Assembly (NCBI RefSeq): GCF_000526415.1
Contig: NZ_JAGA01000002.1
Location: forward strand, 1,170,001-1,234,000
Direction of reading: 5' to 3'
DNA: 64,000 nucleotides
Source of the DNA: Kallotenue papyrolyticum
GTDB taxonomy: Bacteria > Chloroflexota > Chloroflexia > Chloroflexales > Kallotenuaceae
Of the stretch, positions 38,530 to 46,896 are shown in pieces. The notes below the pieces were generated by a model that saw only the letters and a list, made by a program, of their open reading frames with translations, did no database searches and was not told the DNA's origin. The translations under genes and the position numbers were made by a program. Within the stretch, counting starts at the first letter, position 1. Each line of letters starts with the position of its first letter.

Positions 38530-39897
38530 ATGTGTCGGTCTGTTGCCCGTCGCCTGCTGGCCGTGGCGCTGCTCAGTCTGCTGGCAGCCTGCGGTGGTCA
38601 GCAGGCGACGACCCAACCATCCCCCGCGGCATCACCTGCTGAGACGGCGGCCTCGCCCGCGGCGGCTGTATCCCCCGCGGCATCACCCGCTGAGACGGCG
38701 GCCTCGCCCGCGGCTGCCGGGCAGAAGGTCCGCCTGCGGCTAACCACCTGGGCAGGCGTGGATGAGTCCAAAGAGTTGCAGGCCATTCTGGACAAGATCA
38801 ACGCGGCTGCGACGACCTTCGAGATCGTGCATGAGCCGCAACCCGCCGACTACTACACCAAACTGCAGACGACGATCGCCGGCGGGCAGGGCGCGGACCT
38901 GATCTGGCTCTCGCAGGAGTACATCCCCGGCTATGCCGAACGCGGCGCGTTGTTGGCGCTGGACGAGTGTCTTGCGCGCAGCGATCAGCCGGCGGCCAAG
39001 TTGGACGACTACTTCCCCGATGTGCTCCAGACGGCGCAGTTCAACGGCAAGACCTACGGGCTGCCGTGGATCGCCCAGCCGGTGATCCTGTACTACAACC
39101 CCAAACTCTTCCAGGAGGCGGGTGTTGAGGAGCCCAATGAGAACTGGACCTGGGACGATTTCAAGGCGGCTGCCGAAAAGCTGACCAATCCTGAAAAGGG
39201 CATCTACGGCACGGCCTTCAACGACTGGCCCCCGATCCAGATGTTTATCTGGCAAGCGGGCGGTGAGGTGATCAGCGAGGATCGCACCCAGTCGCCGATC
39301 GATACCCCCGAAGCGCTGCAAGGCGCGGCCTTCTACCAGGAGATTATCTACAATCCCAAGTACGCCGCTCCCGAAAACGTGATCAAAGAACAGGGCTTTG
39401 CCGAACTGGCCAAGAACGGCAAGGTTGCCATGTTCTTCGGCGGCGCGGCCGATGATCTGGACTATGCCCACACCAAGGATCCCAAGTTTGCCGAAATGAA
39501 GGCGGCGTTGGTACCCAACGGCCCCAAGAATCGCACCACCTTCGCCTGGACGGCCTCGACCGTGGTCAACGCCCAGACCGCCAATCCGGAGGTTGCCTGC
39601 GAGGCGCTGATCGCGCTCACCGAGGGCATTCACCACTGGAAGATCGTCGCGCCGCGCAAGTCGCTGGCGACCAAAGAGGTGATCGTGGCCAGCGTGCCCC
39701 AGAAGGAGGCATCCGCCGATGTGATCGTCAAGGCGGCTCAGGAGATGCGCTCGTTCCGCGTCGTGCCGCAGCAGTCGGAGTGGGATACCGCCTTCTGGGA
39801 GCTGTTCAAGGATCCGCTCTACCATCGCAAGGGCACGCCCGAAGAGCTGGCCAAGCAGGCGCGGCCTGAGCTGGAAGCGATCCTGCAGGGACCGTAG
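38530..39897 (+). CDS. Sugar ABC transporter substrate-binding lipoprotein
   Basis: 455 aa. Lipoprotein signal: [18 protein letters not shown] with lipobox LAAC. A ~45-residue linker follows, with a duplicated [16 protein letters not shown] block. The mature CUT1-type (MalE/UgpB) binding protein contains [72 protein letters not shown] and [17 protein letters not shown] lies 9 nt before the ATG. It captures an oligosaccharide outside the membrane and delivers it to the permeases that follow. Linked genes suggest beta-mannosides. Confidence 0.92.
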   Translation: MCRSVARRLLAVALLSLLAACGGQQATTQPSPAASPAETAASPAAAVSPAASPAETAASPAAAGQKVRLRLTTWAGVDESKELQAILDKINAAATTFEIVHEPQPADYYTKLQTTIAGGQGADLIWLSQEYIPGYAERGALLALDECLARSDQPAAKLDDYFPDVLQTAQFNGKTYGLPWIAQPVILYYNPKLFQEAGVEEPNENWTWDDFKAAAEKLTNPEKGIYGTAFNDWPPIQMFIWQAGGEVISEDRTQSPIDTPEALQGAAFYQEIIYNPKYAAPENVIKEQGFAELAKNGKVAMFFGGAADDLDYAHTKDPKFAEMKAALVPNGPKNRTTFAWTASTVVNAQTANPEVACEALIALTEGIHHWKIVAPRKSLATKEVIVASVPQKEASADVIVKAAQEMRSFRVVPQQSEWDTAFWELFKDPLYHRKGTPEELAKQARPELEAILQGP

Positions 39898-39909
39898 GAC
39901 GGACAGCGT

Positions 39910-39943
39910 GGGAGCGCCGTTCTGCCGGTTGAGCGGCGCTCCC
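39910..39943 (+). repeat. Intercistronic stem-loop after the binding-protein gene
   Basis: GGGAGCGCCG and CGGCGCTCCC form a perfect 10-bp stem with a 14-nt loop, starting 13 nt after the binding-protein stop. No T-run follows. Such stems stabilise the upstream mRNA or cause partial termination, giving more binding protein than permease. Confidence 0.6.
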
Positions 39944-39967
39944 GCGCGGGGGAGCAGGGAGGCAGCG

Positions 39968-40960
39968 ATGGTGCAGTGGTACGCGCGAACACTGATCGAC
40001 TACCTGATCGCCGCGGGCGGGATCCTGCTGGTCATGGTGCTGGTGTACTACGGGCTGACACGCCTGGGGCTGCGCCGCGAGGCCGCAACCGGCTATGCCC
40101 TGATCATGCCCTGGCTACTGGGCTTGGTGATCTGGACCGCCTATCCGATCGGGGCGTCGCTCTACTACAGCTTTACCGATTTCAACGGCCTCCAACCACC
40201 GCATTGGGTGGGTCTGAGCAATTATCAGCGGCTGCTGGCGCCCAATTCGTACTTCTGGCCATCGCTGCGCATGACGCTGCTCTATGGCGCGCTCAGCCTG
40301 CCGATCGGACTGGCGCTGTCGCTGGCAGTGGCCATGCTGCTAGCGCGTGATGTGCGCGGCATCGGCTTTTGGCGCACCATGTTCTACATTCCGGCGGTGA
40401 TTCCCACGGTCGCCACCATCATTCTCTGGATCTGGTTGCTGTCCACGGATGGGCTGGTCAACCAGGTATTGAGCCCATTCTACCGGCTGGTGGGTATGCA
40501 ACGGCCAAGCTGGTTTACCGATCCGCGCTACGCGCTGCCCGGTCTGATCATCATGAGCCTGTGGGGCGTGTTCGGCGCGAATACGGTGATCCTGCTGGCC
40601 GGGCTGAAAAACATCCCTCACCACCTGTACGAGGCCGTGGAGATCGACGGCGGTGGCGCGTGGGCCAAGTTCCGCTACGTGACTCTGCCGATGGTCAGCC
40701 CTACGCTGTTTTACACCCTGGTGTTGGGGGTGATCGCGGCAGTCAAGACCTTTGAACCCGGCGTCTTTATTCGCCTGCCGCGCGCGACGGGCACCTTTTT
40801 ACAGGTGCTGGTCTATCAATATGCCTTCGGCACGCGCGCGCTGATGGGGCTGGCCTCGGCGCTGAGCTGGATCATGCTGATCATCATTGCGCTGTTGACG
40901 CTGTTGGTCTTTCGCACCTCGGCGTTGTGGGTCTATTACGAGGGCGAGCGTAGGAGATAG
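39968..40960 (+). CDS. ABC sugar permease (MalF-like)
   Basis: 330 aa from the ATG at 39968 with GGGAGG upstream. Six to eight membrane helices; the family EAA loop is EAVEIDGGGAWAKFRYVTLPMVSP. Segments such as YALIMPWLLGLVIWTAYPIGASLYYSFTDFNGLQPPHWVGLSNYQRLL are standard for CUT1 permeases of the MalF type. It pairs with the MalG-like permease starting 3 nt after its stop. No ATPase gene is present in the cluster, so a shared MsmK/UgpC-type ATPase elsewhere is expected (inference). Confidence 0.92.
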   Translation: MVQWYARTLIDYLIAAGGILLVMVLVYYGLTRLGLRREAATGYALIMPWLLGLVIWTAYPIGASLYYSFTDFNGLQPPHWVGLSNYQRLLAPNSYFWPSLRMTLLYGALSLPIGLALSLAVAMLLARDVRGIGFWRTMFYIPAVIPTVATIILWIWLLSTDGLVNQVLSPFYRLVGMQRPSWFTDPRYALPGLIIMSLWGVFGANTVILLAGLKNIPHHLYEAVEIDGGGAWAKFRYVTLPMVSPTLFYTLVLGVIAAVKTFEPGVFIRLPRATGTFLQVLVYQYAFGTRALMGLASALSWIMLIIIALLTLLVFRTSALWVYYEGERRR

Positions 40961-40963
40961 ACC

Positions 40964-41866
40964 ATGGCGATCACTACGGCTACGCGCGCAAGCGAACGGC
41001 GCTTCACCCTGGGCCGCCGCGCCCGTCGCCTGATCGCCGACGGGCTGACCTACGCGATATTGGTGCTGGGTCTGCTGGTGGTGCTGGTGCCGCTCTACTG
41101 GATGGTGGCAACCTCACTCAAAACCAGCACAGCGCTATTTCTGATCCCGCCGCAGATCGTGCCGCAGCCGATCCGCTGGCACAACTATGTCGAGGTCTGG
41201 CGTCTGGTGCCGCTGGCACAGTACTTCGCCAACAGCATCTTTGTCACCGCGCTGGCGATGGGTGGTGAGATCCTGACCTGCGCGCTGGTGGGCTACGGCT
41301 TTGCGCGCTACCAGTTTCCGGGCCGTGACCTGCTGTTTGCGATCATGCTGGGCACCATGATGTTGCCCGGCGTGATCACCATGATCCCATCGTTTATCAT
41401 CTGGGCGCGCTGGCTGGGGCGCTACGATACCTTCTCGCCGATGACGGTCGGCGCGCTGTTCGCCTGGGGGCCGGCGTATATCTTCTTACTACGCCAGTTC
41501 TTTTTGACCATTCCCCGCGATATCGAGGAGGCCGCGATCATCGACGGCGCCAACGTCGTGCAGCTCTTTTTCCGCGTGATGTTGCCGCTGGTCAAACCGG
41601 CGCTGCTAGCGATTGCTGTACTCAGCTTCAGCGGCAACTGGAACAACTTCCTGTCGCCGTTGATCTACCTGAGCACACCTGATAAATTCACGCTGCCGCT
41701 GGGGTTGTACCAGTTCAATTCAGCGCTGGCCGGTGGCGGTGAAGCGCCCAAATGGAACTATATGATGGCGATGACCGTGCTGATGGCGCTGCCGGTGGTG
41801 CTGCTCTACTTCCGTGCACAGCGCTACTTCATCGAAGGCCTGACCGTTGGAGCGGTGAAGGCATGA
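40964..41866 (+). CDS. ABC sugar permease (MalG-like)
   Basis: 300 aa with six membrane helices. Family features: YWMVATSLKTSTALF at the N-terminus, FANSIFVTALAMGGEILTCALVGYGFARYQFPGRDLLFAIMLGTMMLPGVITMIPSFIIW in the middle, and the EAA loop DIEEAAIIDGANVVQLFFRVMLPLVKPAL. It forms the channel with the MalF-like protein. Its stop overlaps the start of the large secreted lipoprotein (ATGA at 41863). Confidence 0.93.
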   Translation: MAITTATRASERRFTLGRRARRLIADGLTYAILVLGLLVVLVPLYWMVATSLKTSTALFLIPPQIVPQPIRWHNYVEVWRLVPLAQYFANSIFVTALAMGGEILTCALVGYGFARYQFPGRDLLFAIMLGTMMLPGVITMIPSFIIWARWLGRYDTFSPMTVGALFAWGPAYIFLLRQFFLTIPRDIEEAAIIDGANVVQLFFRVMLPLVKPALLAIAVLSFSGNWNNFLSPLIYLSTPDKFTLPLGLYQFNSALAGGGEAPKWNYMMAMTVLMALPVVLLYFRAQRYFIEGLTVGAVKA

Positions 41867-44475
41867 GCCGACAACGGTGGACGGCGGCCGACATTGACGT
41901 CGTACGTCAGAGCGCGTTGCGCCGATGCCGGCGTGCCGGCCAGGCCATGCTTGCCCTGGTGGTGCTGGCGCTGCCGCTGTTGAGCGCCTGCGCGACTGCA
42001 ACCCAGCCATCGGCGCGGTCTGCGCCTGGTGAGGAGGCGATGCGCGTGTCACCAACGTCAACCCCACCTGCGCCGACGCCGACGTCCGGCGCTGCGGCGA
42101 CGGCCACGCCTGTGGCTACCCCCACGCCCGAGGTGCTGGCCGATGGCCTGATCAACCTGACGCATCTCAACTACCTGTCTGAAGAGGTGCGCCTCGACAA
42201 TGAGCCGGTGTTGTTGACGCATATCTATGCCGAAGCGCCGAGCTATGCCTGGGTCGATGCCGCCGGTGAGGGCATCGCCTGTGTCGATGATGTCGCGCGC
42301 GCCGTCATCGTCTATCTGGACTTTTACGCGGCCACCGGCAACCGGCGCGCCCTGGAGCGCGCGCGCGCCGGCCTGAATTTTGTGCTGCGCATGCAGGCCG
42401 AGGATGGCCAGTTCTACAACTTCGTGCTTGACCGCCAGGGCACGATCAACACCGGCGGCGCGACCAGCTACCGATCGCTGGGTTGGTGGGCATTTCGTGG
42501 TCTATGGGCGCTGGCGCGGGGCTATGCCACCTGGCGCACGCTCGATCCGGCCTATGCTCAGCGCTTGCAGACCGCCTATCTCAGAACCGAGCGCGCGCTG
42601 GCGGCCCGCGTCAACAATGTAGGACGCTACGGCGAGGTGCATGGTTGGCGCTTGCCGGCCTGGCTGCCCGACGGCGCGGCGGATGCGACGGGGGTGGCGG
42701 TGCTGGCCCTGGCCGAATACCAGGCGGTCGCGCCCAATCCCGCCACCGAGCAGCTGCTCACGGCCCTGGCCGATGGGCTGCGCGACGCACAGCTTGGCGG
42801 TGAGGGCGCGTATCCGTGGGGTATGCATCCGTCCTCGGTCAATGCGCCGGGCTTCTGGCACGCCTGGGGCGCGCATCAGGCGCAGGCGCTGGCGCGCGCC
42901 GGCCAGGTGCTTGGCCGCGCCGACTACATCGCCAGTGCGCGGCGCGAGGTGGAGCAATTCTTCGCCTGGCAGATCGCGACTGAGCGCATCCAGGAGATCG
43001 GCGTGCTGCCCTTCCGTCAGGGCCAGCAGGCGTATGGCACCAACAGCCTGGTCCAGGCGGCCATCAACCTGTACCATGCCACGGGCGAGCGGCGCTATGC
43101 CGTGATGGGCGGCCTGCTGGCCTCCTGGTTCTTCGGCAACAATATGGCCGCCACGCCGATGTACGATCCGGCGACCGGACGCGGCTACGACGGCATCGAT
43201 CGCGAGCTGGCGGTCAACCTCAACGCCGGCGCCGAGTCGACGATCGAAGCGCTCATGGCGCTGCAGGCGGTGATGCCGATCCCCGACGCAGCGCGCTACC
43301 TCCAGGCCCAGCCGGTCACCGGCCTGAGCTGGCGCGTCTTTGACGCAGGCGATGCGCAGGAGTTGGCGGGCACGCCCACCTATGGTCGGCGTGGGTGGAC
43401 CGGCGAGGCGCGCTTCTTCAACGAACGCTATTATGAGCTCGACGGCGATGATCTGATCGAACTGCCGATCGACGTGCCCGCCGACGGCGCCTACCTGCTG
43501 TATGTTTCGCACCTGCGGCGGGCGGCCACGCCGAGCGGACGCGAGGTGATCGCGCCGCGCGTCGGGCACGCGCCGATGATCGACGGTCGGGCCGATGAGT
43601 GGCGCGACGTACCGGCGATCGCCTCCGCAACGCCCGCACAGATCCTGCGTGGCGCGGAGAGCTGGCGTGGCGCAGAGGTGGATAGCTTCACCCTGCGTGT
43701 GCAGTGGGACGAGCAGTTTCTGTACCTGCTGGCCGAGGTACGCGATCCCGAACATCAACAGTCGGGGCAGGGGCCGGCGGTCGGCAGCGGCGACGCGCTG
43801 TGGCTCTACCTGGACGGCGAGGGCACCGGGCGGCGCCTATCGGCCAAAGTGACGCTGGCGCAAACGCCGGGCGGCCCTGAGGTGTGGGATTGGAAGGCCG
43901 GGTTCCCTCTGCCGGGGGCGCAACTGGCCTGGAGCTCGGCGGCGGGCAGCTACACCTACGAGGCTGCCTTGCCCTGGGAGAGTCTGCGCGTGCGTGGCGT
44001 GCAGGCGGGCAAGACCATGCGTATCGAGGCCGGACGTGGCTTTGGCGGCAACTCGTTCATGGATCTGAGTGGCGCCGATCCCGACTCGGCGGCCAACCTC
44101 GTACCGTTGCGCCTGGTGGCGCAGGCACAGCCCGCCGCGGCCCCGACCGCGACGGACGCCCCCACCGACGATGCGCAGCGTGTGGCGCTGGCGGTGCAAC
44201 TCGATGACGGTGCGCTATGGATCGTGCCTCAGGCGCTTGCGCCCGACCGCGACTATCTCTGGCTCGACCTGCTCACGCCGCAACCGATCCGGCTGACGCA
44301 GGGCCGTCATACCCTCCGGCTGCGCTTTGCCGGGAGCGATCCCGACGCTGCCGCGATCGTTGATGGTTTCCTGCTGCATCCGGCGGTTGCGACCAAGACC
44401 CTGCGCCTGCCGGATGGCAGCGAGTTGCATCTGCGCTTTGATATGCTGCAAGGACAGCTAACCATCGATGAGTAA
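41863..44475 (+). CDS. Secreted alpha/alpha-barrel lipoprotein with CBM9-like domain
   Basis: 870 aa. Lipoprotein signal LALVVLALPLLSACATA, then a Thr/Pro-rich linker. Residues ~95-480 look like an (alpha/alpha)6 barrel, with VDDVARAVIVYLDFYAATGNRRALERARAGLNFVLRMQAEDGQFYNFV and FWHAWGAHQAQALARAGQVLGRADYIASARREVEQFF. The DDxARA motif resembles proteins often found beside GH130. Residues ~560-750 match CBM9-like domains (MIDGRADEWRDVPAI, FTLRVQWDEQFLYLLAEVRDPEH, WLYLDGEGTG). A beta-rich end follows. Probably a surface glycan-binding or glycan-cleaving enzyme; catalytic residues cannot be assigned. Confidence 0.7.
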   Translation: MSRQRWTAADIDVVRQSALRRCRRAGQAMLALVVLALPLLSACATATQPSARSAPGEEAMRVSPTSTPPAPTPTSGAAATATPVATPTPEVLADGLINLTHLNYLSEEVRLDNEPVLLTHIYAEAPSYAWVDAAGEGIACVDDVARAVIVYLDFYAATGNRRALERARAGLNFVLRMQAEDGQFYNFVLDRQGTINTGGATSYRSLGWWAFRGLWALARGYATWRTLDPAYAQRLQTAYLRTERALAARVNNVGRYGEVHGWRLPAWLPDGAADATGVAVLALAEYQAVAPNPATEQLLTALADGLRDAQLGGEGAYPWGMHPSSVNAPGFWHAWGAHQAQALARAGQVLGRADYIASARREVEQFFAWQIATERIQEIGVLPFRQGQQAYGTNSLVQAAINLYHATGERRYAVMGGLLASWFFGNNMAATPMYDPATGRGYDGIDRELAVNLNAGAESTIEALMALQAVMPIPDAARYLQAQPVTGLSWRVFDAGDAQELAGTPTYGRRGWTGEARFFNERYYELDGDDLIELPIDVPADGAYLLYVSHLRRAATPSGREVIAPRVGHAPMIDGRADEWRDVPAIASATPAQILRGAESWRGAEVDSFTLRVQWDEQFLYLLAEVRDPEHQQSGQGPAVGSGDALWLYLDGEGTGRRLSAKVTLAQTPGGPEVWDWKAGFPLPGAQLAWSSAAGSYTYEAALPWESLRVRGVQAGKTMRIEAGRGFGGNSFMDLSGADPDSAANLVPLRLVAQAQPAAAPTATDAPTDDAQRVALAVQLDDGALWIVPQALAPDRDYLWLDLLTPQPIRLTQGRHTLRLRFAGSDPDAAAIVDGFLLHPAVATKTLRLPDGSELHLRFDMLQGQLTIDE

Positions 44476-45610
44476 TCCACCCTTTGGATTAGGAATGGTA
44501 GGCGTGGGCGGCTTTGGCCGCTTTTGCCTGCAGGCCTTGCAGCGCCTGCCGGAGCTGCGCCTGATCGCCGTGAGCGATGTTAACCCGGCGGCGGCACGCG
44601 CGGTTGCACAGCAGCTTGGCGTGCGCGCCTGCAGCTTCGATGATCTGCTGAACGATCCGGCGATCGATGTGATCCACCTGACCACGCCACCGGCGGCGCA
44701 TGCCGCGCAAGCGATCGCCGCGCTGAAGGCGGGCAAGCATGTCTTCTGCGAAAAGCCGCTGGCGACGACGGCAGAGGATGCGCATGCCATGCTGCGCGCG
44801 GCGGCAACGCACCATCGACGGCTGGGCGTGGACTATGTGCTGCGTTACCATCCCCTGTGGCAGGTCGCGCTCGCGCTGGTTCGATCTGGCCTGTTCGGTC
44901 GCGCCGTGCGTTGGCATCAGGAGAACCTCGCTTCCGATCAACGGCTGCCGCGTGAGCACTGGTTCTGGGATCGCAGCGTGAGCGGCGGCATCTTTGTCGA
45001 GCATGCCGTCCACTTCTTTGATCTCTGCAACCAGCTCACGCCGGCGCCGGCGACGCAGGTGATGGCCCAGTCCGCCTGCCGGCCCGACGGCGCACAGGAT
45101 CGCGTGCTGGCGCTGGTGCGCTACGCGGATGGCCTGCTGGCGACGTTCTACCACAGCTTCGACCGGCCGGATGTGCTGGAGCGATCAACGGTACGCATCG
45201 GCCTGGAGCAGGGCTCGATCGAGCTGTACGGGTGGATCCCTGAACGCCTGCAGGTCGAGGGCTTACTCGATGCGCAGCGCCTGAGTGAGGTGCAGCACCT
45301 GCTCGACACGCCGCTGGAGCTTGTCGATCCCGCGACGCTGCCGGTGATTGCCTTTGACGGCGCGCGTCCGTCGACAAGCCACCTGCTGGTGCGCGCGACG
45401 CTGACGCGCGCCGAGCGCATGGACGATTACCGCGCCGCGATCGCTGCCGGCATGCGCGATTTTCTGCGCGCCCTGGGCGATGCCACCCATCGGCCGTTGG
45501 TCAGCGCCGGTGATGGCTGGCGCAGCCTCCAGGTAGCGCTGGCAGCTACGCACGCTGCCGATATAGGCATGAGTATTTCCCTGCCAAGCGAGGAGAACCT
45601 CCATGAGTGA
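44468..45610 (+). CDS. Gfo/Idh/MocA family oxidoreductase
   Basis: 380 aa, overlapping the previous gene by 8 nt. NAD(P)-binding start: LGMVGVGGFGRFCLQALQRLPELRLIAVSDVNPAAARAVA. Family markers: VIHLTTPPAAHAAQAIAALKAGKHVFCEKPLATT (EKP motif with the catalytic Lys), GVDYVLRYHPLWQVALALVRSG and GGIFVEHAVHFFDLCNQL (the His of the substrate site). Such enzymes oxidise or epimerise sugars and sugar acids. Within this locus it probably handles the monosaccharide released by the GH130 enzyme. Confidence 0.9.
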   Translation: MSNPPFGLGMVGVGGFGRFCLQALQRLPELRLIAVSDVNPAAARAVAQQLGVRACSFDDLLNDPAIDVIHLTTPPAAHAAQAIAALKAGKHVFCEKPLATTAEDAHAMLRAAATHHRRLGVDYVLRYHPLWQVALALVRSGLFGRAVRWHQENLASDQRLPREHWFWDRSVSGGIFVEHAVHFFDLCNQLTPAPATQVMAQSACRPDGAQDRVLALVRYADGLLATFYHSFDRPDVLERSTVRIGLEQGSIELYGWIPERLQVEGLLDAQRLSEVQHLLDTPLELVDPATLPVIAFDGARPSTSHLLVRATLTRAERMDDYRAAIAAGMRDFLRALGDATHRPLVSAGDGWRSLQVALAATHAADIGMSISLPSEENLHE

Positions 45611-46685
45611 ACGCACCCACGTACCGTTTGCCCTGCAGCGTCTGGGCATCATCATGCAGCCCGATCCGCACGACCCGCGCGAGGCCTGGGGTGTGCTCAA
45701 TCCCGCCGCCTGCCGGGGGCGCGATGGCACGCTCTACCTCTACCCGCGCGTGGTCGCCGAGGGCAACTACTCGCGCATCGGCCTGGCGCGCGTGATCTTT
45801 GAGGGTGACGATCCGGTCGGCGTAGAACGCCTGGGGTATGTGCTCGAGCCGAGCGAGGGCTATGAGCGCAACGAACGCACCGCCGGCGTGGAAGACCCGC
45901 GCGTGACCTACATCGCGGCGATCGATCGCTACGTGATGGCCTATGCCGCCTATGGACCGCTGGGGCCGCGCGTGGCGCTGGCGATCTCCGAGGATGGGCT
46001 GCAGTGGCAGCGGCTGGGCCTGGCCAAGTTTGCCTACGCGCCACAATACCATACCGATTTCGATCTCTACGTCAACAAAGACGCCTACCTCTTTCCGGAG
46101 CCGGTGCGCGATCCACAGGGTCGTCCGGCGCTAGCGCTGATCCACCGTCCCGACTACAATGCTGCCTGGTGGCTGAGCGAAGGCTTCCATGTCCAACCCG
46201 CGAACGTGGCCGAGCCGCGTCCCAGCATGTGGCTCTCGTATGCGCCGCTGGAAGCGGTGCGCGCCGATCTGCGCAACCTGCAGTTCTGGTACGACCATCA
46301 TCTGCTGGCCGTGCCGCAACAGCCCTGGGAGTCGCTCAAGATCGGTGGCGGCACGCCGCCGGTGCTGACGCGTCACGGCTGGCTGACGATCTTCCACGGC
46401 GTGGATGGCGTTCTGACACCCGGCACCGATCATCAGCGCCAGGTGCGCTATTGCGCCGGCGCCTTGATTCTGGACCGTGAGGATCCGCGCCAGGTGCGCT
46501 ACCGCTCGGCGTTGCCCATCCTCGCACCCGGCACGCAGGAGGAGCTCAAGGGCATTGTCGATAATGTGGTCTTTCCAACGGCGGTGGATGTGCGCAGCGC
46601 TGAGCGCATCGATGTCTATTATGGTATGGCCGATGCGCGCATCGGCGTGGCGCGCCTCCAGGTGCCGGCGAGCCTGCCGGACTAG
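45603..46685 (+). CDS. GH130 family beta-mannoside phosphorylase or mannosidase
   Basis: 360 aa, overlapping the previous gene by 8 nt. Five-bladed propeller of GH130: VLNPAACRGRDGTLYLYPRVVAEGNYSRIGLARV, RTAGVEDPRVTYIAAIDRYVMAYAAYGP (the EDPR motif carries the catalytic Asp), LFPEPVRDPQGRPALALIHRPDYN, SLKIGGGTPPVLTRHGWLTIFHGVD and DNVVFPTAVDV near the end. Members phosphorolyse mannosyl-glucose, beta-1,4-manno-oligosaccharides or beta-1,2-mannans, while some hydrolyse beta-1,2-mannosides. Which type this is depends on the phosphate-binding residues, which I cannot settle by eye. It is cytosolic and last in the sugar operon. Confidence 0.9.
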   Translation: MSERTHVPFALQRLGIIMQPDPHDPREAWGVLNPAACRGRDGTLYLYPRVVAEGNYSRIGLARVIFEGDDPVGVERLGYVLEPSEGYERNERTAGVEDPRVTYIAAIDRYVMAYAAYGPLGPRVALAISEDGLQWQRLGLAKFAYAPQYHTDFDLYVNKDAYLFPEPVRDPQGRPALALIHRPDYNAAWWLSEGFHVQPANVAEPRPSMWLSYAPLEAVRADLRNLQFWYDHHLLAVPQQPWESLKIGGGTPPVLTRHGWLTIFHGVDGVLTPGTDHQRQVRYCAGALILDREDPRQVRYRSALPILAPGTQEELKGIVDNVVFPTAVDVRSAERIDVYYGMADARIGVARLQVPASLPD

Positions 46686-46896
46686 CGCAGGAACATGGTG
46701 CACGCCCGCTCCGCGCGTGGGCGCGTGGACGGAGCCGCTTGACGCATGCGCGATCCTGAAGCAGACTGGTCGTGGTCAGGCGCTGGCACGAGCGTTGCCA
46801 GCGGCATAGCCATCGGCACGAGCGGAGACAGGTTCTTCGGGCTGTGTGTGCTTTGATGGTTCAATCCACCGGTCGCACTCGTATCAAGGATCGCGC

